A DNA stretch of 64,000 bases from the NCBI GenBank assembly GCA_963573305.1, contig OY754337.1:74289094-74353093 (forward strand). Direction: 5' to 3'. This document shows, in pieces, positions 45,201 to 55,074 of the stretch. The notes under the pieces were generated by a model, which saw nothing but the letters and a program-made list of their open reading frames with translations, did not search any database and was not told where the DNA came from. The position numbers were made by a program, and so were the translations under genes. Each line of letters opens with the position of its first letter. The stretch's first letter is position 1. This DNA is from Pyrrhosoma nymphula (taxonomy: Eukaryota > Arthropoda > Insecta > Odonata > Coenagrionidae).

Positions 45201-46253
45201 TAGTTTAGACACAGATACCAGATTAGTAGCTAATTGTGGCACATACATTACCCTTTCAATGGTTTTATCACCATCGATGAATCTCACTGGTACATTACCA
45301 ACTCCCTGAGCAAGAATATGAGCATCGTTAGCAAGAGTTACACTCGAATTCGGCACATCTTGATAACTTTGCATCCAAACTTGGTTTTTACTCATGTGAC
45401 ACGTCGCACCGGAATCGATATACCAATCACCATTAGCACAATGATTAACACCTAGTGCAGTGAACAAGGTTACAACTTTACTGGAATTCTTTTCACCAAC
45501 ACTCACTCTTGAACCTTTATCTTGATTTCTTCTGGCCTTGTACTCCTCCGCACGTTTCCGCTTGAAACAATTTTTCTTAATATGCCCCTTTTTGTGGCAA
45601 TAGCCACACTCGAACGATGATTTCGGCAGCTGCCCTGAAGGTTGATGGTTGACAGCTAATGCAGAAGCAGACTCCTTCCCATTCTCCAACTCTCGTCGAC
45701 CTTCTTCCGCCATCAATCTTGCCTTGACGAAGTCGGCGGTGAGGTTTTGCCCGGAGTGATCTAAAATCATCGCCATGGGCCGATAACTCGGAGTCAGGCC
45801 AATGAGCATCATAGATCCAACCAATTCTTCCATCGTAAACTTAGAATCTTTTAACTTATGCGCAGCAGTCATCATATGAGTAATATAATCGGACATATCT
45901 CGGCAGTCTGACAGCCGCGTATTAATCAGCTGCGACAAGGCTGCAAGACGCCCAACAGTACCTTGAGGTTCAAATGTCTCAGCTAGGCGGGTCCATGCAT
46001 CCTTAGCGGAGTTTGCTTCACTCACGTGTACGTAAAGCTCCGGCTCAATCGAAAGACAAATCGTGGATAATGCCGTCTGGTCGTCGTTTTCGACATATTC
46101 CTTGGAAGCGGGAGTCAGTTTACCAGAGACATAATCCCACAGCTTTTCGTGAAGCAGCAACATACGAATGGCAAATTTCCAGTCCTTGTAGTCTAATTGT
46201 CCGCTTAACTTTTTGATAGAAAAAATGGAACCACGTCCACCGGAACTCTGCAT
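42270..46253 (-). CDS. Copia gag-pol polyprotein (1327 aa)
   Basis: A single uninterrupted ORF starting ATG at 46253. In order: a copia-type gag domain (about residues 10-190, WKFAIRMLL); a CCHC zinc knuckle CGYCHKKGHIKKNC (216-229); an aspartic protease with DWYIDSGATCHM (about 280); an integrase with an HRRLGH...C..C zinc-binding region, DDYSR, DNGGEY and PYTPQQNGVAERINRSL; a reverse transcriptase with VQCRWVFKLK, ARLVAKGYSQ, LDIKTAFLHGDL, RALYGLKQA and the catalytic YVDD; and an RNase H with SSTEAEYVAL. Integrase before reverse transcriptase is the copia order. Length is typical of copia Gag-Pol in one frame. Every motif looks intact, consistent with a functional protein. Confidence 0.97.
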   Translation of the reverse strand: MQSSGGRGSIFSIKKLSGQLDYKDWKFAIRMLLLHEKLWDYVSGKLTPASKEYVENDDQTALSTICLSIEPELYVHVSEANSAKDAWTRLAETFEPQGTVGRLAALSQLINTRLSDCRDMSDYITHMMTAAHKLKDSKFTMEELVGSMMLIGLTPSYRPMAMILDHSGQNLTADFVKARLMAEEGRRELENGKESASALAVNHQPSGQLPKSSFECGYCHKKGHIKKNCFKRKRAEEYKARRNQDKGSRVSVGEKNSSKVVTLFTALGVNHCANGDWYIDSGATCHMSKNQVWMQSYQDVPNSSVTLANDAHILAQGVGNVPVRFIDGDKTIERVMYVPQLATNLVSVSKLVEKGLVVVFSDDGCQVYHKCDFQSSGTVQFTASKVNGLFKLDIVPFLDDSSDTLISVENSSNNTLVKNVGDINCANVCINTKSAALWHRRLGHLNEKDMKLLRIDKATHVNYSGNLNQACVPCIEGKHSRKTFKNLQGVRSKDSSKDRLELVHSDIAGPFESSVGGNRYLLTFVDDYSRKVFPYFLKSKDEVISRLKDFKASVELETGQKLKIFRSDNGGEYSNHAMVEFFREHGIKHQLTVPYTPQQNGVAERINRSLCEKARAMMRDSQCTTRLWAEACHTAAHLKNRSPHSALSGKTPEEIWSGKKINLSYLRVFGCKAYVHIPKEKRKKWDPKSKLCLFVGYSDVCKGYRLYDPNSQIVSVARDVIFLENSNDVHDGTCEQLSDSDSNYISAFDLFLNSSDVRSHEHPTDDELDDNLDTTGILDATEPIREPRRSRRLRKPKQYPDFILYSANQDEDFKCVSDPVSFKDAISRNDRDEWKKAMSDELVSLKENNTWVLVDKPLDKNIVQCRWVFKLKHDPDGKPMYKARLVAKGYSQEEGIDYDEIYAPVVRKETLRLLFALSAKYDLDVNHLDIKTAFLHGDLKETIFMAQPEGFLDVNAKNKVCLLKRALYGLKQASRSWNDKIHCDLIGLGLIQCESDSCVYFKRAKGCMFFVALYVDDFFIFSNDVQETEKLKDALMRKYKMKDLGEVQKCLGMRVRRDKKEGKIILDQSQYIDELLIKYNMCDCNNIGTPMEVNLKLDSNNCVMPDVPYQCLLGSLMYLAVSTRPDILHSVSKLSQFNTCYSSEHWQYLKRILRYLKGTKSYGLVYERDADDLKGFVDADWGNNLIDRCSYSGYVFTFGKTAISWSSRKQKCVSLSSTEAEYVALTDAAKEAIYLRSLLYTLLDCKQEPIVLYNDNQGAQKLAVNPMFHSKTKHIEIRYHFIRDAIKKDKVFLQYLSTANMPADFLTKSVPKSKHYFCIDEIGMSLV

Positions 46254-46316
46254 TCTGGACGAAACTTTAAACTTAATAGTGCAAATACTAATAGTATAAT
46301 CTTAATTGAGAGTTTC

Positions 46317-46330
46317 CTGGGCCCGTAACC
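46317..46330 (-). promoter_or_regulatory. Primer-binding site (initiator tRNA-Met anticodon arm)
   Basis: Directly inside the 5' LTR the element strand reads GGTTACGGGCCCAG. The eukaryotic initiator tRNA-Met anticodon arm contains CTGGGCCCATAACC, so 13 of 14 bases pair. Priming from an internal, cleaved half-tRNA rather than the CCA end is the known copia mechanism. Confidence 0.8.
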
Positions 46331-46506
46331 TGTTGGGAATTACCGGGTGGACGTGAGAAATAAAAGGACTAAAGACGTTATCAGTTCAACGTGCATTGTA
46401 AGACTGGAACAGCACACGCTTTATTACAAAAACGAAGGACAAAAAAAAAGACAATCGAAAATACCAAGTATGAGAATATCATTGGTTTGCTTACGTAGTT
46501 CCAACA
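46331..46506 (-). repeat. Copia 5' LTR
   Basis: A 176-bp LTR with the same TGTTGG/CCAACA termini as the 3' copy. It carries the element's promoter, though no TATA box is obvious. Confidence 0.95.
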
Positions 46507-46511
46507 ATAAA
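46507..46511. repeat. Copia target duplication, right (ATAAA)
   Basis: Matches 42082-42086. Confidence 0.9.
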
Positions 46512-47157
46512 CACCTTATGCATCTTATTGGCACAATATATAAACATGCATCCGAGCCTAAGGTATTTTTATATTTGGCATGGGCAGCCCACTATGGTAG
46601 GCAATATGAGCGAGGACCGTTGTTTTTTTATCCTCCAAGGATCCCTATGTAGGTTGGAATGTGGTTGGTTGATTGCCAATATACTTTCTATTGGTTACGT
46701 GCATCAACGATAGAATCGTATAAGCTATGTTATGTCAAGATTTTATTAAAATTCAGTTATTACGAATGTTCAATACTTAATAAACATATTGTCAATAGAA
46801 ATTTCAATATCATGTTTAAACTGCAGAAACTTTTAAGGTCATTGAAAGAAGTTTTGTCATTTAAAACAATGATGGTATCAGGCCTGACTTGGTGAAAACG
46901 GTGGATATCCATATTGAAAAAAACAAACTTAGTAGTTTTCACAAACTCATTACTATGGCACAACGCGTCACTACCCTAACACCCCTCACCAGACTATTCC
47001 TTCTCAATTTGCTTGGCCTTTAAACCCCCCTCCACACCGTGAATCCGAACTTCCCCACCTCAAACACCCTCCCAATGGAGTTTTCACTCTGTTATCCGAT
47101 AGCTCTCCACCTCAAAACTTTCCCGACCACTCTTCCCTATTTTCTTCCGTACGCACT
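46512..47157. other. Unassigned sequence
   Basis: No gene recognised. The part after 46960 is C/T-rich. Confidence 0.3.
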
Positions 47158-47165
47158 CTTTAACT
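47158..47165. repeat. hAT target duplication, left (CTTTAACT)
   Basis: An 8-bp direct repeat flanking the MITE; partner at 47546-47553. Confidence 0.9.
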
Positions 47166-47545
47166 CAGGGGTCTCCAAACTACGGCCCGCGGGCCGGATG
47201 TGGCCCGCGAGTCCTTTTCATCCGGCCCTTGGAGACCATTTTGTCTACGGAAAAAATACGGAAATTTACGTGTAACCTGCCAAGATCAGCCGCCGCTTAC
47301 GTGTACGTTATGTTTTTACCGAATTAAAATAGAGGCGCGCAGTAGTGCATTATGTTTTCCAACCAATCACTACATTGCAAAACCTTATTCGCTACTTATT
47401 ATGAATAAAATACTATAAAATAAATAATTAAAAGCAACATCCATATTTTGATTCTTTTTATTTGGACCCCGAGCGTGTAGTTGGCCCCCGAACTGCTGTT
47501 TGATGGTTAATGCGGCCCTCGGGCTGAAAGGTTTGGAGACCCCTG
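47166..47545. mobile_element. 380-bp hAT MITE
   Basis: Terminal inverted repeats CAGGGGTCTCCAAAC...GTTTGGAGACCCCTG, with inward GGCCCGCGGGCC and CGGGCTGAAAG-type sequence near the ends, and an exact 8-bp target duplication. The CAGGGGTCTCCAAAC ends with 8-bp duplications are those of Charlie-type hAT elements. The interior is noncoding, so it depended on another hAT transposase. The insertion sits in a C/T-rich island. Confidence 0.92.
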
Positions 47546-47553
47546 CTTTAACT
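47546..47553. repeat. hAT target duplication, right (CTTTAACT)
   Basis: Exact copy of 47158-47165. Confidence 0.9.
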
Positions 47554-50500
47554 CAACCAAATTCCTTCCCCTCCTCCGTCACCCCCACTCTTTCATCACC
47601 TAGTACCCTGCCTCCATTTTTCCATTCAAATAACATTTCAAATGCACAGAAATACGTAACGATGAGTTAAAACGGGCATCGTGCCAGAATAATAAAAGTT
47701 TGTGAAAACTACAAAGCTTGTTCATTCATTATAAATTTGGTTATTCACTAAATGATTGTATCTACTTCCTAGGAGCTAGTAGGTCCAATTTACTTCTGTC
47801 GTATTTCCCGGGGTAAATGCTTTTGTTAATTTGGATATGGCTCTTTAAGTGAGGATATCAAATTATTGATTGCGTAGCATGTATGCGGCATAGTACTCAA
47901 ACGTTCTAAGAAGCCGACAAGTACTCTTTTTCACCATGGTGTTTCCTCCAGTCTCAAGTGGCCTCCCTACCCTTCCTCTTTTGTCTTTTTCCCAACTGAT
48001 GGCGACCGGACGTCACTGAGCTAGTAGCCAATGAAAGGCGTTTCCCCTTCCCCTCAGTCACCTCAGGCTCCCAGAGGCCGAACAGCATTGTGAACCCCAG
48101 TAAATAAATGTACATAAGGCGGTGAGGAGTCACGTTAACCAGTAATAATGAGCCTTAACCAACGAAGTATAATGTTCCCTATCCCTATTTTTGATTCGGG
48201 CATTGGACCGGCACTGGCGAAGTTAAAAAAAATCGCCGACACGAACTCAAGGCAATTAATTTGCATGCAGTAAATTTGGCAGTACAGATGATACGAGACT
48301 GAAGTGAACCTCGGCAGTCGGAGAGAAACTGAGTTCCCCAAATGCATTCCATGGCTTTCTTATGTATTTGGCTAGAAAAGTGAATGGTACGCCAGCGCAT
48401 TCAAGGTCAGCCGCTATGAGTTGGGAAACGGGGTATAGTGTCACCTATTGTCACCTCGACTGATTCTTCATTATCGTCGTCGGATTTTCATTCCAATGAT
48501 TGTTTTACTCTTCATATCTTATTATTCAGGTCTACCTCTACTGTACACAGTGTTCCCATTATAAAACCCTCTCGTTTGGTCTTCTTCGGGGGAACTTCTC
48601 CTCTAGATCTAAGGCTCATATCGTGCTTCCTTCCAATACGGTGTTCCTTGTGGGTTTTTTCCTCTGCTACTCCCTAGGGCACTTCGTCATTTCTTATTTG
48701 ATCAGCACGGTTCATATCCGACAGCCGTCTCGGAGACAAAGTTTTGAGTCTGTGATAAATGAGGAATCAGGCTAAGATTCGCCCTAGAAAGAGTTCGGTT
48801 CAGACCATAATGCTACTGCGGAGCCCCGAGTACTTTAAGAATTTACCCAATTGAGGCACCATGGCCTCTGGAAAGGCTATAGGTATCCGGGGGGGGAATT
48901 AAATTAATTAGACAGCTCAATGGAGTGCCACAGGTCGAAATTCCTTGGACCGGGGAACTCCGCCAAAACTCTAATCAATCACTGAATTCGAAGATTTCCT
49001 CCATTTTCAGGTTTCTTTTTTCTTTCCCTTGGTCCACAACTCTGATCTGTCTAATGCGTCGCAACTAACGAAAATCATTTCGTAGTAGGTAATTTTATCC
49101 TGTTTGAATTTAAACGTTTATCTTATGTTTTTTTTTATTTTTCATCAAACGACTTCTATGTCGGAATTATTACGAAATATGCTCAAAAAACCCTTTTTTA
49201 TATGCTTCTTAATTCAGTATGATCGTGCAATAGGGGAATATCATCCGAGTGCTTTTTCGATATTACCGTTGAAATCAAATTTGCAAAGGTTTTCACGTAG
49301 ATTTACGGAGTGGCTTCGAAACATTAAGGCCTAGTAACCAAATAACTAATTGTAGAAAGTTGCATTTTTTCTGTTTTCACAAAAAAACCTGTAACGTCAT
49401 TTCATGCATCGATCTAAAGCCCGTGGTTCAAATCAAGGTGAAGACGGATATTTTTCAAAGTAATTTCTAAACCTTTATACTGTTGCATTTCCGGCAGAAG
49501 TGGACATCTTCACAAAAGCCTTTTTAAGGCATCTTTTTAGAATGGATCGGGAAGAAGAGATGGATGAAATGGTGTCACGGCCATTATGGGAAGGTCCATT
49601 CACTTTTAGACTCCTTTATCTCTGGCAATTTTTAGAATCTGTAGAGATGTTTTGAAAATGATAATTTGTCATGGTCCCCTGAACGGTAAAGTAAAAAGCG
49701 AAAATCGTGATAAACCCTCATTGGCGGCATTTTCTGGAACTCACCAATTGAAATCCTAGACTAGCTTTCTTATAAAAAGAAAAACATATATATGAATGAA
49801 ATATCGTTTGTAATTATTAATTTATTAACGAAAATGTAACAAAGTGTCTTACCTTACTTGCCCAAATAGATGTATTTTTTTATTAATTTGATTTTAACTG
49901 GTGAAAATAGCCGTCAATGTATGATCAAAGATGAATCAGAGTACGCAATCAAGTTTTGAGCACTATTCCCGGGTATATATTGTATAATGTATATCTTCAT
50001 GGACATCAAGTATCTGATTTGACACATTCGCATTTTGCATAGTAATAGGTAACATATTTTTCCAAATTGTCCATTAATAGGCCGCAGATATGTATAGTGG
50101 ACTCTTTACCGATAATATCAAAATCGAATTTGCTTTGAGTACATCTGGGGAGTAGTGAGTAGCAGCGTATAGCGACAGGCTATTCATAATTGAGGAGGGA
50201 AAACATTTCTTGCGTCGCAGTGTATGGAATCTCTGTGAAGGAATTTGGCCGTGCAACTCCTCAACAAGTTAAAGACCACGCCCAGTAATGCATAAGTACA
50301 CGCGAAAAAATAAATCCTGCTGTTCATTTTTTGAGAAGCTCGCAAAAAATTCCCCCCACGTCCAAACTTTTCTCTCTAACCATCCATATCTGCACCAACT
50401 TTCTCGGACTCCACCAGGTATTCACGTCGCTCATTTGTTTCAATTTTGCCTCGGTGGAAAATGGAAGTTGTGCCTTCCAGTGGATGATACGGCTTCTCTA

Positions 50501-53500
50501 GTAGCGTACCTCCGAAATGCGCTTGTTGTGTGGCCTTGTGTTCATATGCATTTAGTTACTCGGGACACGTAACCGCACCAAAGCAAACGGATTTTTTATG
50601 GCCGAAGTTAGTGATGGAAGGGGAATGCCGTCTCTCAGAATGTTTGGTATTCTTCGTAAAGAATATATGCTTTATAGCAGTTGTAACCGAGTAAGACCTC
50701 AACAAACATCATGGCCGGAATGTTTACTTTGCCGCTCATGCGTTGAATTTAGGTAATAGTATTAACTCGTTAGGTTATAAGCACTGAAGAAGCAAAGTTA
50801 TTACATGCTATACCACACCCATTTGCTACTAACACCTCTCAAATTCATTCAATTGTGCAAAATAAGATAAATCAAAAGATAAATATTCCCCTTTAACGTA
50901 CTCGTTGCCATTCAGTTTACATGATACCAAATGTTCTCCCTTCTACAGAATTGGTAAATTAATACAGAGAAACTACATTTCATGGTCACCCGGGCATGAA
51001 TATCTTTCATGCTACGAATATCTAAAAAAAATTCTCTTTCCATTTTTCCCTAGATCCAGTAGCAATCTTCCCGGAATGTTATCCGTTTCGACAGCTGATA
51101 CCGTTTTTTTTTCTAAGTTTTGTTTTATTTTTTACTTTCCACTATTCCCGATATCAAGGTGTCCCTTTTGCATTCACATTTCCTTCCTAGATATAAGTTA
51201 ACAGACCTCTTTACTATCCTGAAGGCTCTTCGAGTCTCTTCTTCGCTTCCAATGGAAATTTTTCTGTGATGAACTTTTTCCATTACCTTGGCTTTTCCTC
51301 TGCACTTTTTCGATTTCCCAATAATTTTCCCTTTTATTATGATTTATCCATACAAATTCTCTGTTCTTTCCATCATCCTTGCATGCTATCTTTATTATTT
51401 CACCGTGTTTTGTTATTAAAATCCATGGTTACCTTATAACCAAACGCTTTTTTTCTCTTCAATTTCATGTTCTGATGCATGCCGGTTATAGTCTATCGTA
51501 TATTCCCACTTCTCCCTCATCTGCACTCTTTATTTTTTTTTACAGATTGTTCTGTTTTAAAGGCTATGGTCCCATTTTGGCTCCCAGGTGGGTTCATTGT
51601 ATCAATTAATGTCTCTCTTTGGGTGTGGATATCCGAAATAGGTGTTTTTGGTCTCTATAGTTTAATATATTGTGTTCATATTGAGCTTATTAGTAGAAAT
51701 GAGCACATTTTGCTATCAATTTGTGAAAATTATTTCCCAATTTTCGTCTCTTGGCGAGAGACTAGGATTTAACCTCAATAGCGGTGGAAATTTTTTAATG
51801 CTATCACAACCCATACTTGGGCGCTATGTGGAGAGAAATTCAAGCATAGTACTTCATACGTCGGATAGGACATAAAACTAGGCTAGTGTTGACTATATAT
51901 CTTTCTCACCACCCTATGGCTCTCTACCAATTACCATTCCTTAACTATAATGCTTTCAGCTATTGGTCTTACCCTCTTATTACTGTTGAATTTTTTGCGT
52001 TGCCATCGGTTTTGGCAAGTTCCTTCTGAATCCATAAGCATATTTGGCCACTCATAGCGTGATGCATTGCTTTTGGACAGCCTTAATCTTCACCCTAATA
52101 TCAATTTCACATCAAAGGGATTCGTATAAATAACCACAAGAAAAAAACCAACTATACGAAAATTTCGCTTGCCGGGCCAATGTGCAGACCACTACGATAA
52201 TTTCTAATTCTCATGGCAATTTTAGAACAATCAAGGGAACTGGTGATATTGTGCCTCTGAGGTCCATCAAGGATGACAACGCAAGGGAAAAGAGGAATTC
52301 AAAGAACCCTAAAGAGGTGAGATAGTACTCTAGACTACAAATTATGTCTTGAATAGTGTATAGGTCATAGTGTATGAGGGTTATAACCCCTGCCGGAAAT
52401 ACAACACAAATCTGTAGTAATCGCCACGAGAAATAAATTATTGTTTGATTCCCGGTCCAAGTGGCTATTTTCTAGTGACAATTTAGGTGCATTTTATGGC
52501 AGTATTTACGGCAAGGGATGAAAATCATCACACCCAATGTGTGATGTTTGCTAATAAGTTCACGGTTTTAGCTGTAGCCACACCTACCATCCTATTTTAC
52601 ACCTGAGGTCCAATCTTTTCCCCCATGGTATACTTTTATAAAGATCGACTCATTATTCTCAATCTTCCCAGCAGCATTAGCCAATACTATGGCATTTGTC
52701 AGCCGTGACTCAAACCGGGTCTACTTCGCTTCTTTCGGCTTTATGGTCGACAGAGAGGATGACGCAACATTAGCTCCCGGAGATGAAATGACTACCTGTC
52801 GAGATCCCGCGGGGCCCGAGATACGGCCCGCCATCCACCGTTCATGGTCCTCCTGGATACGGCCTCGGCCGCCTAATGGTGGACCTCTGCTCATCAGGCC
52901 AACCTCCCGGCCGGCAGATTAGTTTACTCCCCGAGGACACCATGGCCGACGCCCACCACCAGCGAATTGAGCCCACCCCCTCCTATTGTGAATGGCACAT
53001 GTAACATGATATCACGCGGGGCAGATCATATGGATTGGATGAAAGCCTTTGAGAAGGCACCTTGTAGTGAACAGCAAATCCATTCAGTTGTGACAGGGAT
53101 ATATGCGACACATCTGCCTAAGTCAAAAAAAGTCTAAAAGACCTTTTCCAAAACCTTTTTGATAAAACGCCTCTCCACCTATTGCAAAACAATCCATCAG
53201 TTGATAGCATCTACAGCTATTATTGCCATACTATAGCGATAAATATAAAATGTCTGTTTTTAATTACCTTTGAACAATCAACTGCACGGCAGAGAACGCT
53301 TGTGAAGGACGCGAAGCATTGAATTGCGTTGTTCCGGTTATAATATTAGATTGAACAGTACAGAGGGGTTTTATTTCTCTATATAATCATGTTCAATCAC
53401 AGTTCGTCACATACCGTTAATTAACGGTTTATGAACGTTCATCAGTCAATTGTTGATGAAAACATATTGGGTTTTGTGGTGAAAAAATTCGTTGTGCCGT

Positions 53501-54191
53501 AAAAATGGGTGTCAGCGGAAAACCTTATCCATTGCAGTGAATCTTGTTTTAATTATTAAATTTTCATTAATTTAAAATAAATATTCTAAAGCAAAGGGTT
53601 GAGGTTTCGTCGTGTAACACCTTATCATTGGGAGAAAATAGGCTTTTAACCTTATTCATTTTCAGCCTCGTGTTGGAAAGCCAAAAAAAAAATGATCGAA
53701 CTCAGCCTCGCGATGGACTTGATAATGAAACGTTCCTCCTTTACCTAATCACTATTATCTATTATTTGAAAAATGAAATAACACGTTTAAATCTCACTTA
53801 AGCATTTGAATTCTTTTTAATAACTTTCCTTTTATCACTCACTACATTATATATTTTGCCCGTACTAACTTATAAAACAAATCACTCATAATATAATATC
53901 ACATATGAAATAAAATTGCAAGGTGTATTTTTTTTACTCTTTCACAAGTGTATCACTTTGTTTCTTCGCCCTCTGGGCCACAACAGTAGTTCCCCCCTGG
54001 GAATTCCTACGTGCCTTCACGGCCAGAGATTCACTTAGACCCTCGAGTCACACACAAATGTATTCACCGGCACACTAATAAATACCCTTCACATATATAC
54101 AATTACAAACATACAAATAACTGCACCTTTGCCTTCAGGTGCCACACTTATGCTATCGGATGACCCCCTAAAAAGATCTCGGGTCTCTCAC
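47554..54191. other. Unassigned 6.6-kb AT-rich region
   Basis: No gene, RNA or known TE recognised. Notable points: T-rich pyrimidine-biased sequence at 51020-51560, a GC-rich patch at 52780-52990, and a perfect 16-bp palindrome ACCGTTAATTAACGGT at 53413-53428. A minus-strand acidic SDDDNEESVEV stretch near 48450-48480 has no recognisable context. Confidence 0.35.
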
Positions 54192-54425
54192 CTGGTTGAT
54201 TTCTGCTAACCCACTACTCGTAGTCGGTCACCTGATCCTCCTCGGATTGCGTTCCAGATGATATCTTGCTGACCTTTGCTTATTTCTGTTTACCGCTTCG
54301 ATTAATGCCTTCGTCGTACTGGATAAGCACTATCAAATAGTACTTCTTGTTTCTTAATTTCACGGCGTATTTTGTCGGAGCGAGTAGCGTGGATTTGGCC
54401 TCCCAAGTCGGTAATTGTTAAAATA
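54192..54425 (-). other. Putative noncoding leader exon of a heat-shock-type transcript
   Basis: This would be transcribed from the minus-strand TATA box at 54453-54461, with a start predicted about 30 bp downstream. It ends at a good splice donor, CAACCAG|GTGAGA (54192/54191). No ORF of any size is present, so it would be a 5' untranslated exon or part of a noncoding RNA. No downstream heat-shock coding exon was found within the window on this strand. The exon is inferred from promoter plus donor only. Confidence 0.3.
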
Positions 54426-54452
54426 CAAGGCCCCGTATGCGTTAAATCGCCG

Positions 54453-54518
54453 CTATTTATACTTTTCTCCCCTAACGACAATTTATCCTCCTATGAAAGG
54501 TTCTCGAATCTTCTGGAA
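54453..54518 (-). promoter_or_regulatory. Heat-shock element and TATA box
   Basis: 54501-54518 contains four consecutive perfectly spaced pentamer cores (TTCtcGAAtcTTCtgGAA as read on plus). Trimeric heat-shock factor binds three or more such units. On the minus strand, TATAAATAG (54461-54453) lies 40 bp downstream, the layout of insect hsp promoters. After the TATA, CGGCGAT is shared with the TATA region at 28460-28473. Confidence 0.65.
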
Positions 54519-55074
54519 GGAATTTCCCCTCCTTTCCTTTCATGAGCTGATGTGCGGAGTTTAAACAATACTATTATGTTGTTAGTTACCATATATGTTA
54601 ATTTGTTGCTACCCAACTTTGTTTGATTCAAGCTACTACACGTGGAGTAAATCACATGCACAGATCATGGTTACTGCAGTGTAATTGTTACTACAACTCC
54701 ACTTAAACAATGAGGTATTATAAAATATATATGCCCAAAGACATGTGGTTGCCTTTAAAGATGATTTATTGAAATTACGTAAATGAAAAGTATTTCGATA
54801 TGTTACAGTCTTTCATCATGAAGGTTCAGCATTCAAGGATGCTTGCACGTTCTTGTTTTCTTTGGCAATAATGTCACTAAATTTCCTTTGTATACAAATA
54901 TATTTATATATTGTCCTTGAATTTCTATTATGAAAGATAATTTAATTTAGTAGCTGAAAAGTAGCTCTTTCATCGATAATTTCATTTACTTTATGAAAAA
55001 GTCATTCTTTGACCTTTTACACATATTAACTCGCAGAGTCCGTTTTTAATGTGTAGCAAATGGAAAGCAGATAT
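54519..55074. other. Unassigned sequence
   Basis: Upstream of the heat-shock-type promoter and downstream of the Penelope-like element. No gene recognised. Confidence 0.3.

Larger units (their letters stand above)
42087..46506 (-). mobile_element. Full-length Ty1/copia LTR retrotransposon
   Basis: A 4420-bp element on the minus strand: 5' LTR (46331-46506), primer-binding site, one gag-pol ORF, purine tract and 3' LTR (42087-42262). The LTRs are 176 bp each and appear identical, a 5-bp target duplication is intact, and the ORF has no stop. All cis and coding parts needed for retrotransposition are present, so this insertion is very recent and may be active. Confidence 0.97.

Noticed and set aside
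45234..45455. Plus-strand frames inside the copia element
   Set aside because: Antisense shadows of the gag-pol ORF.
48430..48780. Acidic SDDDNEESVEV frame suggesting a pogo/Tigger C-terminus
   Set aside because: No DDE core or CENP-B-like domain in any frame nearby; the acidic run alone is not diagnostic.
49415..49455. GGTTCAAATC resembling a B box
   Set aside because: No A box upstream and no similarity to the SINE family in the window.
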